Part shown: positions 33,637 to 42,368 of the stretch, piece after piece
How positions within the stretch are numbered: position 1 is the first letter of the stretch
How the letters are laid out: each line of letters begins with the position of its first letter
Origin: Gammaproteobacteria bacterium
GTDB taxonomy: Bacteria > Pseudomonadota > Gammaproteobacteria > UBA9214
Direction: 5' to 3'
Length of the DNA stretch: 54,416 nucleotides
Assembly (NCBI GenBank): GCA_022340485.1
Contig: JAJDNX010000038.1
Location: forward strand, 1 to 54,416
Made by a program: the position numbers and the translations under genes
Notes under the pieces: generated by a model
The model's database searches: none
The model's input: the letters and a program-made list of their open reading frames with translations, nothing else
What the model was told of the DNA's origin: nothing

Positions 33637-34899
33637 ATGGACGGATTAATTATATTTCTGACCATGGTAGTACTGCTGTTGTTGAAGGGCTTCTTTTCGG
33701 GCTCGGAGATTGCACTGGTCAATTCGGACAAGTTCAAGATGCACCACAAGGCGAATCAGGGGAACCGGGGTGCAAAGATGGTGCTCAAGCTGTTCCAGAC
33801 GCCCGATGTGCTGCTGGGTACCACCCTGGTTGGCACCAATATCTCGACCATCATCCTGACTACTCTTGGAACCATGATGATGATCCGCCTGTTTGGCCAG
33901 GCCGGTGACCTGTATGCCGTGCTGTTGTTCACGCCACTGTTCCTGATACTGGGTGAAATCGTACCGAAGAGCGTCTACCAGCATAAATCCAACGAGATCG
34001 CACCGGTGATTGTGTATCCCTTGCGGGTATTTTCCATATTGTTCTATCCGGTGGTGTTTGTTTTTTCACGCATTGCGCGGCTGGTTGCGCGATTGGTGGG
34101 TGGCGGCAAGGCCGAACAGAATGTGTTCATTACCCGGGAACAGATGCGCATGGTGGTGGATATGGCCGAGCGCGGGGCCAATGTGGATGTCTTCGACCGG
34201 GCCCGGATCAAGCGCGCCATCCGCTTTGCGGAGACCTCGGTTGGTGAGGCCATGATCCCGGTTGCCGAGATGACGGCCATTAACCGCAACCGGCGGGACA
34301 GCCGCAGCGCCATTACCCTGGTACGCAGGCGCGGCTATAACCGGCTCCCGGTCTATAGCAGGAATATCAGCAATATCATTGGCGTTGTGACACTGACAAC
34401 CTGGGATCTGATGGATAAGGATCTGCCGGATCGTCCTCTCGAGGCACTCATCAAGCCGGCCTACTATGTCTCGCCCTACCAGACGATCGACCAGTTACTA
34501 CCCATCCTGCGTCATCGCGACGACCACATGGCCATCGTGGTGAACGAATTCGGTTCCGCCATTGGCATGATTACCATGGAAGACATTCTCGAAGAGGTGG
34601 TTGGTGAGATTGATGTCGGCTACGACTTCGAGGAATATCTGCCGCGTAGAAAACGTATTTTCGAAATGCTGGATGAAGAGACCTATCTGATGGATGCGCG
34701 CCTGCCTATTTCCGAAGTCAACGAGGTACTGGGTGCCAGTCTGCCGGCCGTGGAGTCACATACCATTGGTGGCCTGATGATGTCGCGGATGCGTCATATT
34801 CCTCGTGAAGGGGAGTCCATGGTGGAGGCTGGGTTCAGGTTTACCGTTACAGAGGCCAACGAGCGAGCAGCGGTGAAGTTGCGGGTTGAGCCCGCATAG
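33637..34899 (+). CDS. CNNM/CorC family transporter, pair 2 subunit B
   Basis: A 420-residue paralogue of the pair 1 B subunit: KGFFSGSEIALVNSD, GEIVPKSVYQ, a CBS pair (EAMIPVAEM; LPVYSRNISNIIGVV; VVNEFGSAIGMITMEDILEE) and the C-terminal CorC_HlyC domain (LMDARLPISEVNEVLG). AAGAAGGGTG lies before the ATG. It is coupled to the A subunit and followed after 33 bases by a small gene of unknown function. Paired CNNM-like genes of two subtypes, found twice in this window, suggest heteromeric exporters. Confidence 0.92.
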   Translation: MDGLIIFLTMVVLLLLKGFFSGSEIALVNSDKFKMHHKANQGNRGAKMVLKLFQTPDVLLGTTLVGTNISTIILTTLGTMMMIRLFGQAGDLYAVLLFTPLFLILGEIVPKSVYQHKSNEIAPVIVYPLRVFSILFYPVVFVFSRIARLVARLVGGGKAEQNVFITREQMRMVVDMAERGANVDVFDRARIKRAIRFAETSVGEAMIPVAEMTAINRNRRDSRSAITLVRRRGYNRLPVYSRNISNIIGVVTLTTWDLMDKDLPDRPLEALIKPAYYVSPYQTIDQLLPILRHRDDHMAIVVNEFGSAIGMITMEDILEEVVGEIDVGYDFEEYLPRRKRIFEMLDEETYLMDARLPISEVNEVLGASLPAVESHTIGGLMMSRMRHIPREGESMVEAGFRFTVTEANERAAVKLRVEPA

Positions 34900-34932
34900 T
34901 CTATAAAAATCAGTGTTGGGGGAGGGAAAACT

Positions 34933-35211
34933 ATGACTGCACCATCGAAAGAAGATGGCGTTATTCTGGCGCTTATCGAGCGATTTGAGAAACAGCGACT
35001 CCCCAGACTGCGATCGCTGAAGGGGAAGATCGATGCGGGTGAGCTGTTAAGTGACGAGGACCTCGAATTTCTGGATACCGTTATCCATGATGCCCAGCAC
35101 AGCAAGCCATTAATCGACAAGCACCCGGAATGGCAGGCATTTTGCGCGGAGGTGGTGCACCTCTATGAGACGATCACGGAAAAGGCCCTGAATAACGAAA
35201 AAGGCTCCTAA
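34933..35211 (+). CDS. small conserved-looking protein, unknown
   Basis: A 92-residue, mostly helical and charged soluble protein with no recognised domain. GGGGGAGGG lies just before its ATG, so it should be translated well. It follows the second CNNM pair on the same strand at 33 bases, and could be a regulator or partner of that system. Helices are predicted from residues 8-30 (LALIERFEKQRLPRLRSL) and 40-55. It ends nine bases before the stop of the convergent gene. I do not recognise its family. Confidence 0.7.
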   Translation: MTAPSKEDGVILALIERFEKQRLPRLRSLKGKIDAGELLSDEDLEFLDTVIHDAQHSKPLIDKHPEWQAFCAEVVHLYETITEKALNNEKGS

Positions 35212-35220
35212 AGGGCCCTC

Positions 35221-36261
35221 TCAGGCGTTGGCCAAACGGGTTCGGAAGGTGCCTGCGTCGGCAAGCAGTTCCTGTCTCGGGAAGGTTGCCAGCGTGACCA
35301 CCCGGGGTAACTCCTCACCAATGATGACCTCTGTCAGGTTGAGCTGGTTGCCTGGCTGGGGAGAATCGATGTCGATCTTGATACCCATCTTGTTGAGCCT
35401 GAGCGGGAACTCTCTGATGCGGATGAAATCTTGAGGCTTGCTGAACACATCCATTACCTGTTCCAGCAGTACCTGTGGTGTCAATAGAGGGGAATGCAAC
35501 AGCTTTTGCTCGATTCTTCGCAGTTCCAGGCTCGTATCCTCAATATTCTGGTTGATTCTTGCCGTATGGCGGGTACCAGGGAGTACCTCACGCGCTTTCT
35601 GCCGGAAACGTCTGAGCCTTGAATGCAGCATCTGGTGCTTGCTTTGCAGATGGTGGCTCGCAAGCCTGAGCTTCATAATGCGCTCAAGCGCATTGCTGAC
35701 CAACCCCTGGAACAGGCAGTTTTTTAATCCTTCCCGCGCCTCCGGTTCACTCGGGGCCGGTGAATAAATCCTGTGATCCGTGAAGCTGACAGCGACCTGC
35801 AGGACATCCTTTTTCAGCAGGTCTCCCGACAATTCCATCCCCATGACGGTCCGCTCAGAGCGGTTCATGCAGAGCAAGGCACAGCAATGCTCAGCATCCT
35901 GGGTATCTGCCATGTATTCCTGTACTTCGGAGCTATGGCTGAATATGGAGCGCAGATCCCTGACGTTGGTAAAAAAGGCATTCACATACGGATCGGAGGT
36001 AAATGTGCGTCTGTTGACTTCTATGGGTTCCGGTATCTGGTCGATCAGGTCTTGCGCATATTCGAGTGAGGATTGGATGGTGTTCTGTAGTTGTTTCCTG
36101 TAACCGGACACCAGTCGTATTTTATTGTCTGTTGCATCCACCACGCTTTCCACGGTATTGACGATCTCGGCCGCTTGGCTGCGTCTGTGTGCCTTCTCCT
36201 CCTTGTTACGGAGCAGGGCATCCCGCAGACCGAGAATTCCATTGCCGAGAAAGTGCTTCAT
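35221..36261 (-). CDS. unknown 346-residue soluble protein
   Basis: A 346-residue protein without membrane segment or signal peptide and with no family I recognise. It is mainly helical, with a basic middle (SRLRRFRQKAREVLPG, about 218) and a coiled-coil-like stretch (RINQNIEDTSLELRRIEQ). The C-terminal third is strand-rich (KMGIKIDIDS, NLTEVIIGEELPRVVTLATF). A GGGGGC precedes the ATG. It converges on the small gene at 34933 and is divergent from the methyltransferase gene. Codon use looks normal, and the frame is clean, so it is a real gene. It may act in the same phosphate or ion context, but nothing in the sequence shows this. Confidence 0.75.
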   Translation of the reverse strand: MKHFLGNGILGLRDALLRNKEEKAHRRSQAAEIVNTVESVVDATDNKIRLVSGYRKQLQNTIQSSLEYAQDLIDQIPEPIEVNRRTFTSDPYVNAFFTNVRDLRSIFSHSSEVQEYMADTQDAEHCCALLCMNRSERTVMGMELSGDLLKKDVLQVAVSFTDHRIYSPAPSEPEAREGLKNCLFQGLVSNALERIMKLRLASHHLQSKHQMLHSRLRRFRQKAREVLPGTRHTARINQNIEDTSLELRRIEQKLLHSPLLTPQVLLEQVMDVFSKPQDFIRIREFPLRLNKMGIKIDIDSPQPGNQLNLTEVIIGEELPRVVTLATFPRQELLADAGTFRTRLANA

Positions 36262-36619
36262 ATGAGTGCCCCCATTGCTTGCAGTCTATTGTCAGGTACA
36301 CGGATACGCATTCGCATTGCTATTTTCTGGTTATTTCAGCAAGACGACTATCTTTAGTCCTTAACGAAAGTATAGAAAGATCTGCTGGTTTTGTCATTTC
36401 CTCGACGAGCCACCTCCCTATCAAGGAAACTTATCAGAGTCCTGTTGCAGACCGGTTTCGGTCACATAGTCGCCAGTGAAAGCGATTTCGATGCTTGTTT
36501 ACATCCAACCGATCTCGTCCACCTTGTACGCTCGCCGGAATCCTGACCATCCTGTTTCAGGTATTGTTGCAACTTGTGATGTGTAATAATTGCAGGCGTT
36601 GAAAGCTAGTGGGGGAACC
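36262..36619. other. divergent intergenic region
   Basis: These 358 bases separate the unknown gene on the minus strand and the methyltransferase on the plus strand, so promoters for both must lie here. There is a small stem GACCG-gttt-CGGTC near 36452-36465 and a few AT-rich stretches, but no clear Pho box, riboswitch or open reading frame. Confidence 0.6.
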
Positions 36620-37444
36620 ATGAAAAGCAGGCCATACCGTAAAAAGAAAACCATGGCGGAAAAGGCTGACCGGCATGTTCTTTATGAAAAATCCGTTCAA
36701 AATGTTGCCTCTGAATATGATTTTGTAAGCAAGACCTTTCGCAAGTTGCGTGGCCGAAGACCCCGGCATATTCGAGAGGACTTCTGCGGCACCGCCAGCA
36801 TGTGCTGTGAATGGGTCAGACGCAGCAAAAAGAATACTGCCATCGGCGTGGACATCGATCCGGAGGTGCTGGCATGGGGACGGCAACATAATCTGTCTCG
36901 CCTGAAGCCGGATGAGCGGCTTAGAATCAGTCTGCTTCAGGACGATGTCTTCCATGTGAAGACAGACCGGCCGGTTGAAGTGGTACTGGCCATGAATTTT
37001 AGCTACCAGCTTTTTATGACCCGCGAGAAACTGGGTGGCTACTTTCGCAAGGTGCACGAGGCACTGGGTGAAGATGGCATTTTGTTCATGGATGCCTATG
37101 GTGGCTATGATGCTCCTAGAGAGATCAAAGAAAAGACCCGATTCAAGAAGTTCAACTATATCTGGGAGCAGGCCAGCTATAACCCGATCGACGGAAAAAT
37201 GCGCTGCCACATCCATTTCACCTTCCCGGACGGGTCAAAAATGAAGCAGGCGTTTAGTTATGAGTGGCGTCTGTGGAGTTTACCTGAATTGCGTGAACTT
37301 CTTGATGAGGCTGGTTTTTCAAAGGTCACCGTGTACTGGGAGGAAACAGACCCCGAGACCGGTGAGGGGACGGCAGTTTATTCACCCGCCACTGTAGGTG
37401 ATGCTGATCCAGGCTGGGTTTGTTTCCTGGTCGCGGAAAAGTAA
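36620..37444 (+). CDS. class I SAM-dependent methyltransferase
   Basis: A 274-residue methyltransferase: the first Rossmann strand reads IREDFCGTASMC (motif I in the form DxxCGTG-like), then AIGVDIDPEVLAWGR (motif II), LLQDDVF (motif III) and VVLAMNFSYQLF (motif IV). A basic N-terminus (KSRPYRKKK) precedes the domain. ATG 36620 follows GGGGGA; the longer frame uses TTG at 36590. It is a free-standing enzyme of unknown target, upstream of the 2-phosphoglycerate-kinase-like and CYTH genes. It resembles methyltransferases of the small-molecule type. The family is firm, the substrate unknown. Confidence 0.87.
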   Translation: MKSRPYRKKKTMAEKADRHVLYEKSVQNVASEYDFVSKTFRKLRGRRPRHIREDFCGTASMCCEWVRRSKKNTAIGVDIDPEVLAWGRQHNLSRLKPDERLRISLLQDDVFHVKTDRPVEVVLAMNFSYQLFMTREKLGGYFRKVHEALGEDGILFMDAYGGYDAPREIKEKTRFKKFNYIWEQASYNPIDGKMRCHIHFTFPDGSKMKQAFSYEWRLWSLPELRELLDEAGFSKVTVYWEETDPETGEGTAVYSPATVGDADPGWVCFLVAEK

Positions 37445-37490
37445 CCGTGGACCTTCTTTTCTACAAGCCTGAGGTACACAGGGTGTAGTC

Positions 37491-38681
37491 ATGTCGAAGC
37501 TGGTAGTCCTGAAGGAGTCGGTTGGTGACCGTACCCCCTTTCTGCGCGGGATCTTGGTGCAGTCACTGGTCAATGCCGGCCTCGCCTTTGATGATGCCTA
37601 CGATCTGGCGCAGACTGTAAAAAACCAACTTCAGGACACTACGGAGATCACCAGCGCCAAACTGCGGGGCAGGGTAGCCAAGCTGCTGGAAGAGCGGTAT
37701 GGCAGCGAAAAACGCACGCTGTATGAGGCCAGGCCCCACGGTAATCCCGGTATCCTCGTGCATACACCTACACGCAGTGTACCCTTTTCCATCGGGGTGC
37801 TGGCGCATTCACTGGAAACCTGCGCCATCCCGCCGGATATAGCGATGCAAGGTGCGCGTACGGTATTTGCGAACCTGATAAAAACCGGGCACCGGGAAAT
37901 TGACCACAAGGCCCTGCGACGGGTGATCTACCGATGTCTGCATGGACACTGCTCAAGGGAAGCTGCTGAACGTTATCTTTCATGGCGCCGCTTCGAGAAC
38001 AGCGGCATTCCACTGATTATACTGATAGGCGGGATCACCGGCAGTGGCAAGAGCACAATATCATCCGATCTGGCTTACCGGCTGGATATTTCTCGCCACC
38101 AGTCAACAGACATGATGCGCGAGATCATCCGCTCTTACCTGTCTCCGCAGATGCTGCCTACCCTGAAATATTCGAGCTTTGAGGCGTGGCGTGGTTTGCC
38201 GGGTGCCGTTGATGGCACCGCTCCTGCCATCAAAAATCCGGTAATCACCGGTTTCCTTTCCCAGTTTGCCGCTATGAAGCTGGCACTGGAAGCAACCATC
38301 AACAGCTCCATAAAGGAAAGACAACACCTGATACTCGAAGGAGTCCATGTGGTGCCAACGGAATTGAACCTGGAAACAAAGCAGGGCGAGGCGATTATCA
38401 TCCCTTTTATGCTGGCCTGCATGAAAAAGGAATCCTTGCATAAGCAACTCATGCGGCGTGGTCGTGAAAAGAACAGCCAACAGACCTCACGCTACCAGGA
38501 AAACCTGGATGATATATGGGATTTGCAGTCCTGGTTACTGGATGAAGCGGACAAGGCGGGGATAACCATCATCGAGAACTGGTACATCGAAGATACCGTG
38601 CGTGCTGCACTGGATCTTGTGATTGGGGTAGTCATGAAGCACTTTCCATCCGATCCGGATGATGAGAGTTACCTGCACTGA
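37491..38681 (+). CDS. 2-phosphoglycerate-kinase-like protein with ATP-cone
   Basis: A 396-residue protein. Residues about 3-90 are an ATP-cone domain and about 93-165 a second related helical module, then a P-loop kinase with GGITGSGKST (180-189). This is the layout of archaeal 2-phosphoglycerate kinase, which makes 2,3-diphosphoglycerate, a precursor of the thermoprotectant cyclic 2,3-diphosphoglycerate. In bacteria the product is unclear; the kinase part also resembles zeta-toxin-like small-molecule kinases. The stop overlaps the next ATG (TGATG), so it is translated with the CYTH gene. ATP-cones sense nucleotides, so activity may follow the ATP level. Confidence 0.85.
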   Translation: MSKLVVLKESVGDRTPFLRGILVQSLVNAGLAFDDAYDLAQTVKNQLQDTTEITSAKLRGRVAKLLEERYGSEKRTLYEARPHGNPGILVHTPTRSVPFSIGVLAHSLETCAIPPDIAMQGARTVFANLIKTGHREIDHKALRRVIYRCLHGHCSREAAERYLSWRRFENSGIPLIILIGGITGSGKSTISSDLAYRLDISRHQSTDMMREIIRSYLSPQMLPTLKYSSFEAWRGLPGAVDGTAPAIKNPVITGFLSQFAAMKLALEATINSSIKERQHLILEGVHVVPTELNLETKQGEAIIIPFMLACMKKESLHKQLMRRGREKNSQQTSRYQENLDDIWDLQSWLLDEADKAGITIIENWYIEDTVRAALDLVIGVVMKHFPSDPDDESYLH

Positions 38682-39163
38682 TGCAACTGGAAATAGAACG
38701 CAAATTTCTCGTCAGGGGGGATGGCTGGCGCAGCCAGAGTATTGGGGTCCGGTACCGGCAGGGATATATTTCCACGGACCCGGAACGCAGCGTCCGTATA
38801 CGGTTGGTACGGGACAAGGCTTACCTAACCATCAAGGGAATGACTGTTGGCGCTACCCGAGCCGAGTACGAATATGAAATCCTGGCCGATGAGGCCAGCG
38901 ATATGCTGGATAATCTGTGTGTACACCCGCTGATAGAAAAGACCCGTTACCGGCTTCAAGACCACGGTCTTACCTGGGAGGTTGACGAATTCGAAGGTGA
39001 CAATGCGGGGCTTATCCTTGCCGAAGTAGAACTGGAGCAGGAAGACCAGGACGTGATATTACCTGACTGGGTCGGTAAGGAAGTGACCGGCGATCCACGT
39101 TACTACAATGCAAGGTTGGTAACCGAGCCCTATAAACGATGGGCGCTAAAAAACAGTCACTGA
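38681..39163 (+). CDS. CYTH-domain triphosphatase
   Basis: A 160-residue CYTH/triphosphate-tunnel protein. The signature EIERKF (4-9) begins the fold and alternating charged strands follow (RIRLVRDKAYLTIKG; YEYEI; WEVDEF; LAEVELE). These enzymes hydrolyse inorganic triphosphate or bind polyphosphate-like substrates inside a beta barrel, with a metal. The full set of acidic and basic tunnel residues appears present, so it should be active, in contrast to the CYTH-like half of the CHAD protein. It overlaps the 2-phosphoglycerate-kinase-like gene by one base. A small-molecule phosphoryl-transfer partner for that kinase is plausible. Confidence 0.92.
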   Translation: MQLEIERKFLVRGDGWRSQSIGVRYRQGYISTDPERSVRIRLVRDKAYLTIKGMTVGATRAEYEYEILADEASDMLDNLCVHPLIEKTRYRLQDHGLTWEVDEFEGDNAGLILAEVELEQEDQDVILPDWVGKEVTGDPRYYNARLVTEPYKRWALKNSH

Positions 39164-39187
39164 GGATTCTGAAGTAGTAAGACGGTC

Positions 39188-39214
39188 GCCCCCCCGTTCG
39201 GGCGCTTCGGGGGA
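39188..39214. terminator. GC-rich stem after the CYTH gene
   Basis: CCCCC (39191-39195) can pair with GGGGG (39209-39213) across a GC-rich loop that can itself fold (CGCCC/GGGCG). It lies 25 bases after the CYTH stop. There is no T-run, so termination is uncertain. Confidence 0.35.
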
Positions 39215-39349
39215 ATGATTATCTGCGCAGGTGTCCCGCCGTCTTGATCCATGTCGGATGTTTCAATTAAGAAATGGCTGAAGCCTGCTAAAAAATAGCA
39301 TGCGTTGCAGGCAACAAGGTGTCCAAGTTACGGGCGGGTAGTGCGGCGA

Positions 39350-39763
39350 TCAACTCAATACTGCCAGGCGGCTGCGCAGCGCATTCGTGACCGCGAGTTC
39401 CCGTGAGCCTGCAGAGACGACACCGGCATTAGGATATCCTGTCCCTCCGCCGGTGTCTTCCTCCCCCCATCCCAAATTCACCAAGATGTTCTGATCCGGA
39501 TGGCCCAGCAGTACTTCTTTAAAATGCCATCCCTGGCAGTCGTCCCTGATGGTCATCCCTGAAATAACAGACTGCTGCGGGGAAGACAGTAACAGTTCAG
39601 CCGCAATGCAGATATTGTGGAAAATACGGATAGGTGCAGATCTGTCGAGCGTGTCGATCATGACCGACTCGTTTTGTGGATCGGTCGTCAGGTGTTTTCG
39701 TCGCGCAGGACCAGGAAAGTCGGGGCCTGCCTCTGCATGACGCGAATGCTGGCTGTGCTTCAA
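39350..39763 (-). CDS. possible small gene downstream of PAS kinase
   Basis: An open frame of 137 codons whose TTG start overlaps the stop of the histidine kinase gene (TTGA). It could also start at ATG 39661 for about 103 residues. No domain is recognised, and no ribosome binding site is convincing. The middle (about 45-90) has plausible protein character (RIFHNICIAAELLLSS, HFKEVLLGHPDQNILVNLGW). It may be a real small gene, a decayed one or chance. It fills most of an otherwise empty 600-base stretch after the CYTH gene. Confidence 0.3.
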   Translation of the reverse strand: MKHSQHSRHAEAGPDFPGPARRKHLTTDPQNESVMIDTLDRSAPIRIFHNICIAAELLLSSPQQSVISGMTIRDDCQGWHFKEVLLGHPDQNILVNLGWGEEDTGGGTGYPNAGVVSAGSRELAVTNALRSRLAVLS

Positions 39764-42063
39764 TCACTCAGGGGAAGACAGAAGCCGAATGAGGCACCAT
39801 CGTGGCGTTGCTCGTCTGCCCAAATCCTCCCGCCTTGCGCCTCGATAATCGAACGGCTGATGGACAGCCCCATTCCCATCCCGGATACCTTGCTTGTCTG
39901 AAACGGATTGAACATCTTGCCCATCATGTCCGCTGCTATGCCAGGACCATTATCGGTAATGGTTACCTCGATCATTGCATCTGCCAGCAAGCGTGTTTCC
40001 AGAATCACCCGGCCGTCATCATGATTATTGGCACGAATGGCATCAACGCTGTTCTTCACCAGGTTGACCAGAACCTGCTGGAGCTGCACCTTGTTTGCCA
40101 TGACGCGACGACCCTGGCCATGCAGATGATAATCCACGGTTACCGCTGCATCTTTCAGCTCCGCACCGAGCAAAGTGTCGAGGTCCCTGATGACCTGATC
40201 GAGCTCAATGCGTTGCTGCCGGTTGTCTTCCTTGCTGACGAATTCGCGTAGATTCCGAATGATACTGCCGGCACGGTGTGCCTGTTCCGAGGCACACTCC
40301 AGTATCTCACGCAGCTGGTATAGCGGAGTTGGCATTGAATTCACCAGCGCTATGGCGGTTCCGCAATAACTGACCAAGGCGGCTAACGGCTGATTTAATT
40401 CATGCGCCATACCCGAGGCCATCTCGCCAGCGGTGCTGAGCCGGATGACATGGGCAATCTCCTGTTGGTGTCGCTGCATTTCTTCCTCAGCGTGTTTTTC
40501 CTCAGAGATATCTCTTCCTTCCAGAAGAATCAGTACTGTCATGCCATCCTCGTTCAGTACCGGTTTGAGCGTGAAGTCTACGGTTCTGATTGCTCCGTGC
40601 CTGTCCTGCACATTCTCTTCATAACGCACCGACCTGCCTTGCGAGGCTTCCCTGACGGCGGCCTTGAGCCGATCCTGTGCTGCCGTTGAATAATGCCACC
40701 ATTTGGTCTCCCACAGGGGATGCTCGATCACATCTTCCTGTTTCAGTCCGCCCAATTCCAGCGCGGTCTGATTGGCTTCGAGTAAGGTGCCATCGGGACC
40801 GAGGATGCCAATGAACTGGAAGGATGAATTGAAGATGGCACGGAATCGGCGTTCGCTGATGGCCAGGGCAGCGGCAACGCGGTTACGCTCGGTCATGTCC
40901 CGCTGGATGATTAAAAACGTGCTGAAGTTGCCTTCTTCATCCGGCACGGCAGTCCCCGAACATTCCATCTGGATCACGTCTCCGTCTCTGCAGACAAACT
41001 CGATGTCGGCCCGGTTGTAGCCATGCTCCCGCAATCGTGGAAAACTGCACTCACAAACAGCTTGTGATTTGTCGGAGAAGAATTCCTTGATGTTCCTGCC
41101 GAGTACTTCGTCGGGCTCAAAGCCGGTTTTTAGATACACACAACGGTTGGCCTTGAGGACCTTGCCCTCGGGATCGATGACGAAAATAAATTCGGCGGCA
41201 GAGTCAAACATTGTTTGCAAGCGGGCCTCGCTTTTCCTCAGGGTGATTTCCGCATCTTTCTGCCGGCTGATATCCATATAAACTCCGAGCATCCCGCTTA
41301 CTTCTCCCGATGCTTTCCACAATGGCACCTTGTTGGTAAGCAGATGAACTTCCTTGCCATCTGCCTGGAGCTGGGATTCCTCGATATTCAGCATCGCCTC
41401 GCCGCTGTCCATCACCCGGCGGTCACATTTCCTGTAGAAATCTGCCTGTTCCCGTGTCCAGGCCAGGTCATAGTCTGTTTTACCAATCAGATCCTGTGGA
41501 TTCTGAAAACCCGCTTCGCGGATGAAGCGGTCATTGGCACCAAGGTAGGCCAGGTTCCTGTCCTTCCAGAAGATGGAAGCAGGGACAGTGGACAAGACGT
41601 TCTCAAGGAGGTCGCGTTGCCTCATCAAATCACGCTGCAGTATTTTTTGCCCGGTAATATCACGTGCGCTGGCATACAGGAAATCCTCATCGGTCGCGGG
41701 TACCGCCGTCCACGCGAACCATTTGTAGGAACCGTCCTTGCAACGGCAGCGGTTCTCGAAGTAGCTGACCGGCTCGCCGATCACCAGCTGTTCCACCGCC
41801 TCCAAAGTCAGCACCTTGTCATCGGGATGCACGAAGTCGATAAAGGGTGTCTTCAGCAACACCTGTGTGGAGTGCCCCAGGGTGTTTTCAAAGGCTTCAT
41901 TGAAAAGCCGGAAATAGCCTTCAAAATCTGCAACACAAAGCAAATCCAGCGAGAGGTTGAAAAGATTCTCCAGGGTGTTGTCGAGGGACGACTGTTTCGC
42001 TGCGGCTGCTTCCAGTTCCCGAACACGCTGCTCCAGTTCCTCATAGCCCGGCTTTTCTGGCAT
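39760..42063 (-). CDS. multi-PAS sensor histidine kinase
   Basis: A 767-residue soluble histidine kinase with four consecutive PAS domains (about 28-135, 150-275, 285-400, 410-525), a HisKA helix with the phosphorylated His in MASGMAHELNQPLAAL, and an HATPase domain with NLVKNSVDAI and DNGPGIAADM. No membrane segments, so it senses a cytoplasmic signal (redox, oxygen or ligand). The frame is open to 42291, but ATG 42063 (MPEKPGYEELEQRVRELE) follows GGGGAA and begins at the usual coiled coil; the longer leader looks like noncoding sequence. It is transcribed divergently from a PhoB-like regulator, its likely partner. The HELNQPL box is of the type usually paired with FixJ- or NtrC-like regulators, so a PhoB-like partner would be somewhat unusual. 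Confidence 0.88.
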   Translation of the reverse strand: MPEKPGYEELEQRVRELEAAAAKQSSLDNTLENLFNLSLDLLCVADFEGYFRLFNEAFENTLGHSTQVLLKTPFIDFVHPDDKVLTLEAVEQLVIGEPVSYFENRCRCKDGSYKWFAWTAVPATDEDFLYASARDITGQKILQRDLMRQRDLLENVLSTVPASIFWKDRNLAYLGANDRFIREAGFQNPQDLIGKTDYDLAWTREQADFYRKCDRRVMDSGEAMLNIEESQLQADGKEVHLLTNKVPLWKASGEVSGMLGVYMDISRQKDAEITLRKSEARLQTMFDSAAEFIFVIDPEGKVLKANRCVYLKTGFEPDEVLGRNIKEFFSDKSQAVCECSFPRLREHGYNRADIEFVCRDGDVIQMECSGTAVPDEEGNFSTFLIIQRDMTERNRVAAALAISERRFRAIFNSSFQFIGILGPDGTLLEANQTALELGGLKQEDVIEHPLWETKWWHYSTAAQDRLKAAVREASQGRSVRYEENVQDRHGAIRTVDFTLKPVLNEDGMTVLILLEGRDISEEKHAEEEMQRHQQEIAHVIRLSTAGEMASGMAHELNQPLAALVSYCGTAIALVNSMPTPLYQLREILECASEQAHRAGSIIRNLREFVSKEDNRQQRIELDQVIRDLDTLLGAELKDAAVTVDYHLHGQGRRVMANKVQLQQVLVNLVKNSVDAIRANNHDDGRVILETRLLADAMIEVTITDNGPGIAADMMGKMFNPFQTSKVSGMGMGLSISRSIIEAQGGRIWADEQRHDGASFGFCLPLSD

Positions 42064-42368
42064 TTCTGTTCCCCGCGTTCTGCGTTCAATTCCCGTAACA
42101 TATACGCATATATCACAACCGGCAAACCCACCTTGCCGGCACTGTGCGCCTGCGCTGCCTGTACAACACCAGCTCACCGTTGCAACAGTGTCTCGCTGCA
42201 ATCGCGTGCCAGCATAAACCATACCTCTGCCGGGGCGGGTTGCGTCCGCATTCACAGGTTGCCTGCCCTGATAGTCTAACCATATCCTCATCTCGCATTC
42301 ATCAAACAGTCACATAAACCACTCAAGCTAGGCGAGCGTAGATTGAGACTGAGAGGGTTGGGCAAGGT
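42064..42368. other. divergent regulatory region between kinase and regulator genes
   Basis: These 305 bases hold the promoters of both two-component genes. There is an AT-rich patch with a short inverted repeat (ATATA-cgca-TATAT, near 42100-42113) close to the kinase gene. I see no convincing -35/-10 pair and no Pho box. A longer reading of the kinase frame passes through here but lacks protein-like composition. Confidence 0.5.

Noticed and set aside
36262-36619. Riboswitch (c-di-GMP or cobalamin type)
   Set aside because: Only a 5-base stem is present; none of the conserved core sequences are seen.
41215-42279. 354-codon plus-strand frame over the PAS kinase
   Set aside because: Antisense of the PAS/HisKA gene; no domain and no start signal.
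42064-42291. N-terminal extension of the PAS kinase frame
   Set aside because: The first 76 residues are Cys/Arg/Gly-rich and unlike protein; ATG 42063 has a ribosome binding site and the usual coiled-coil start.
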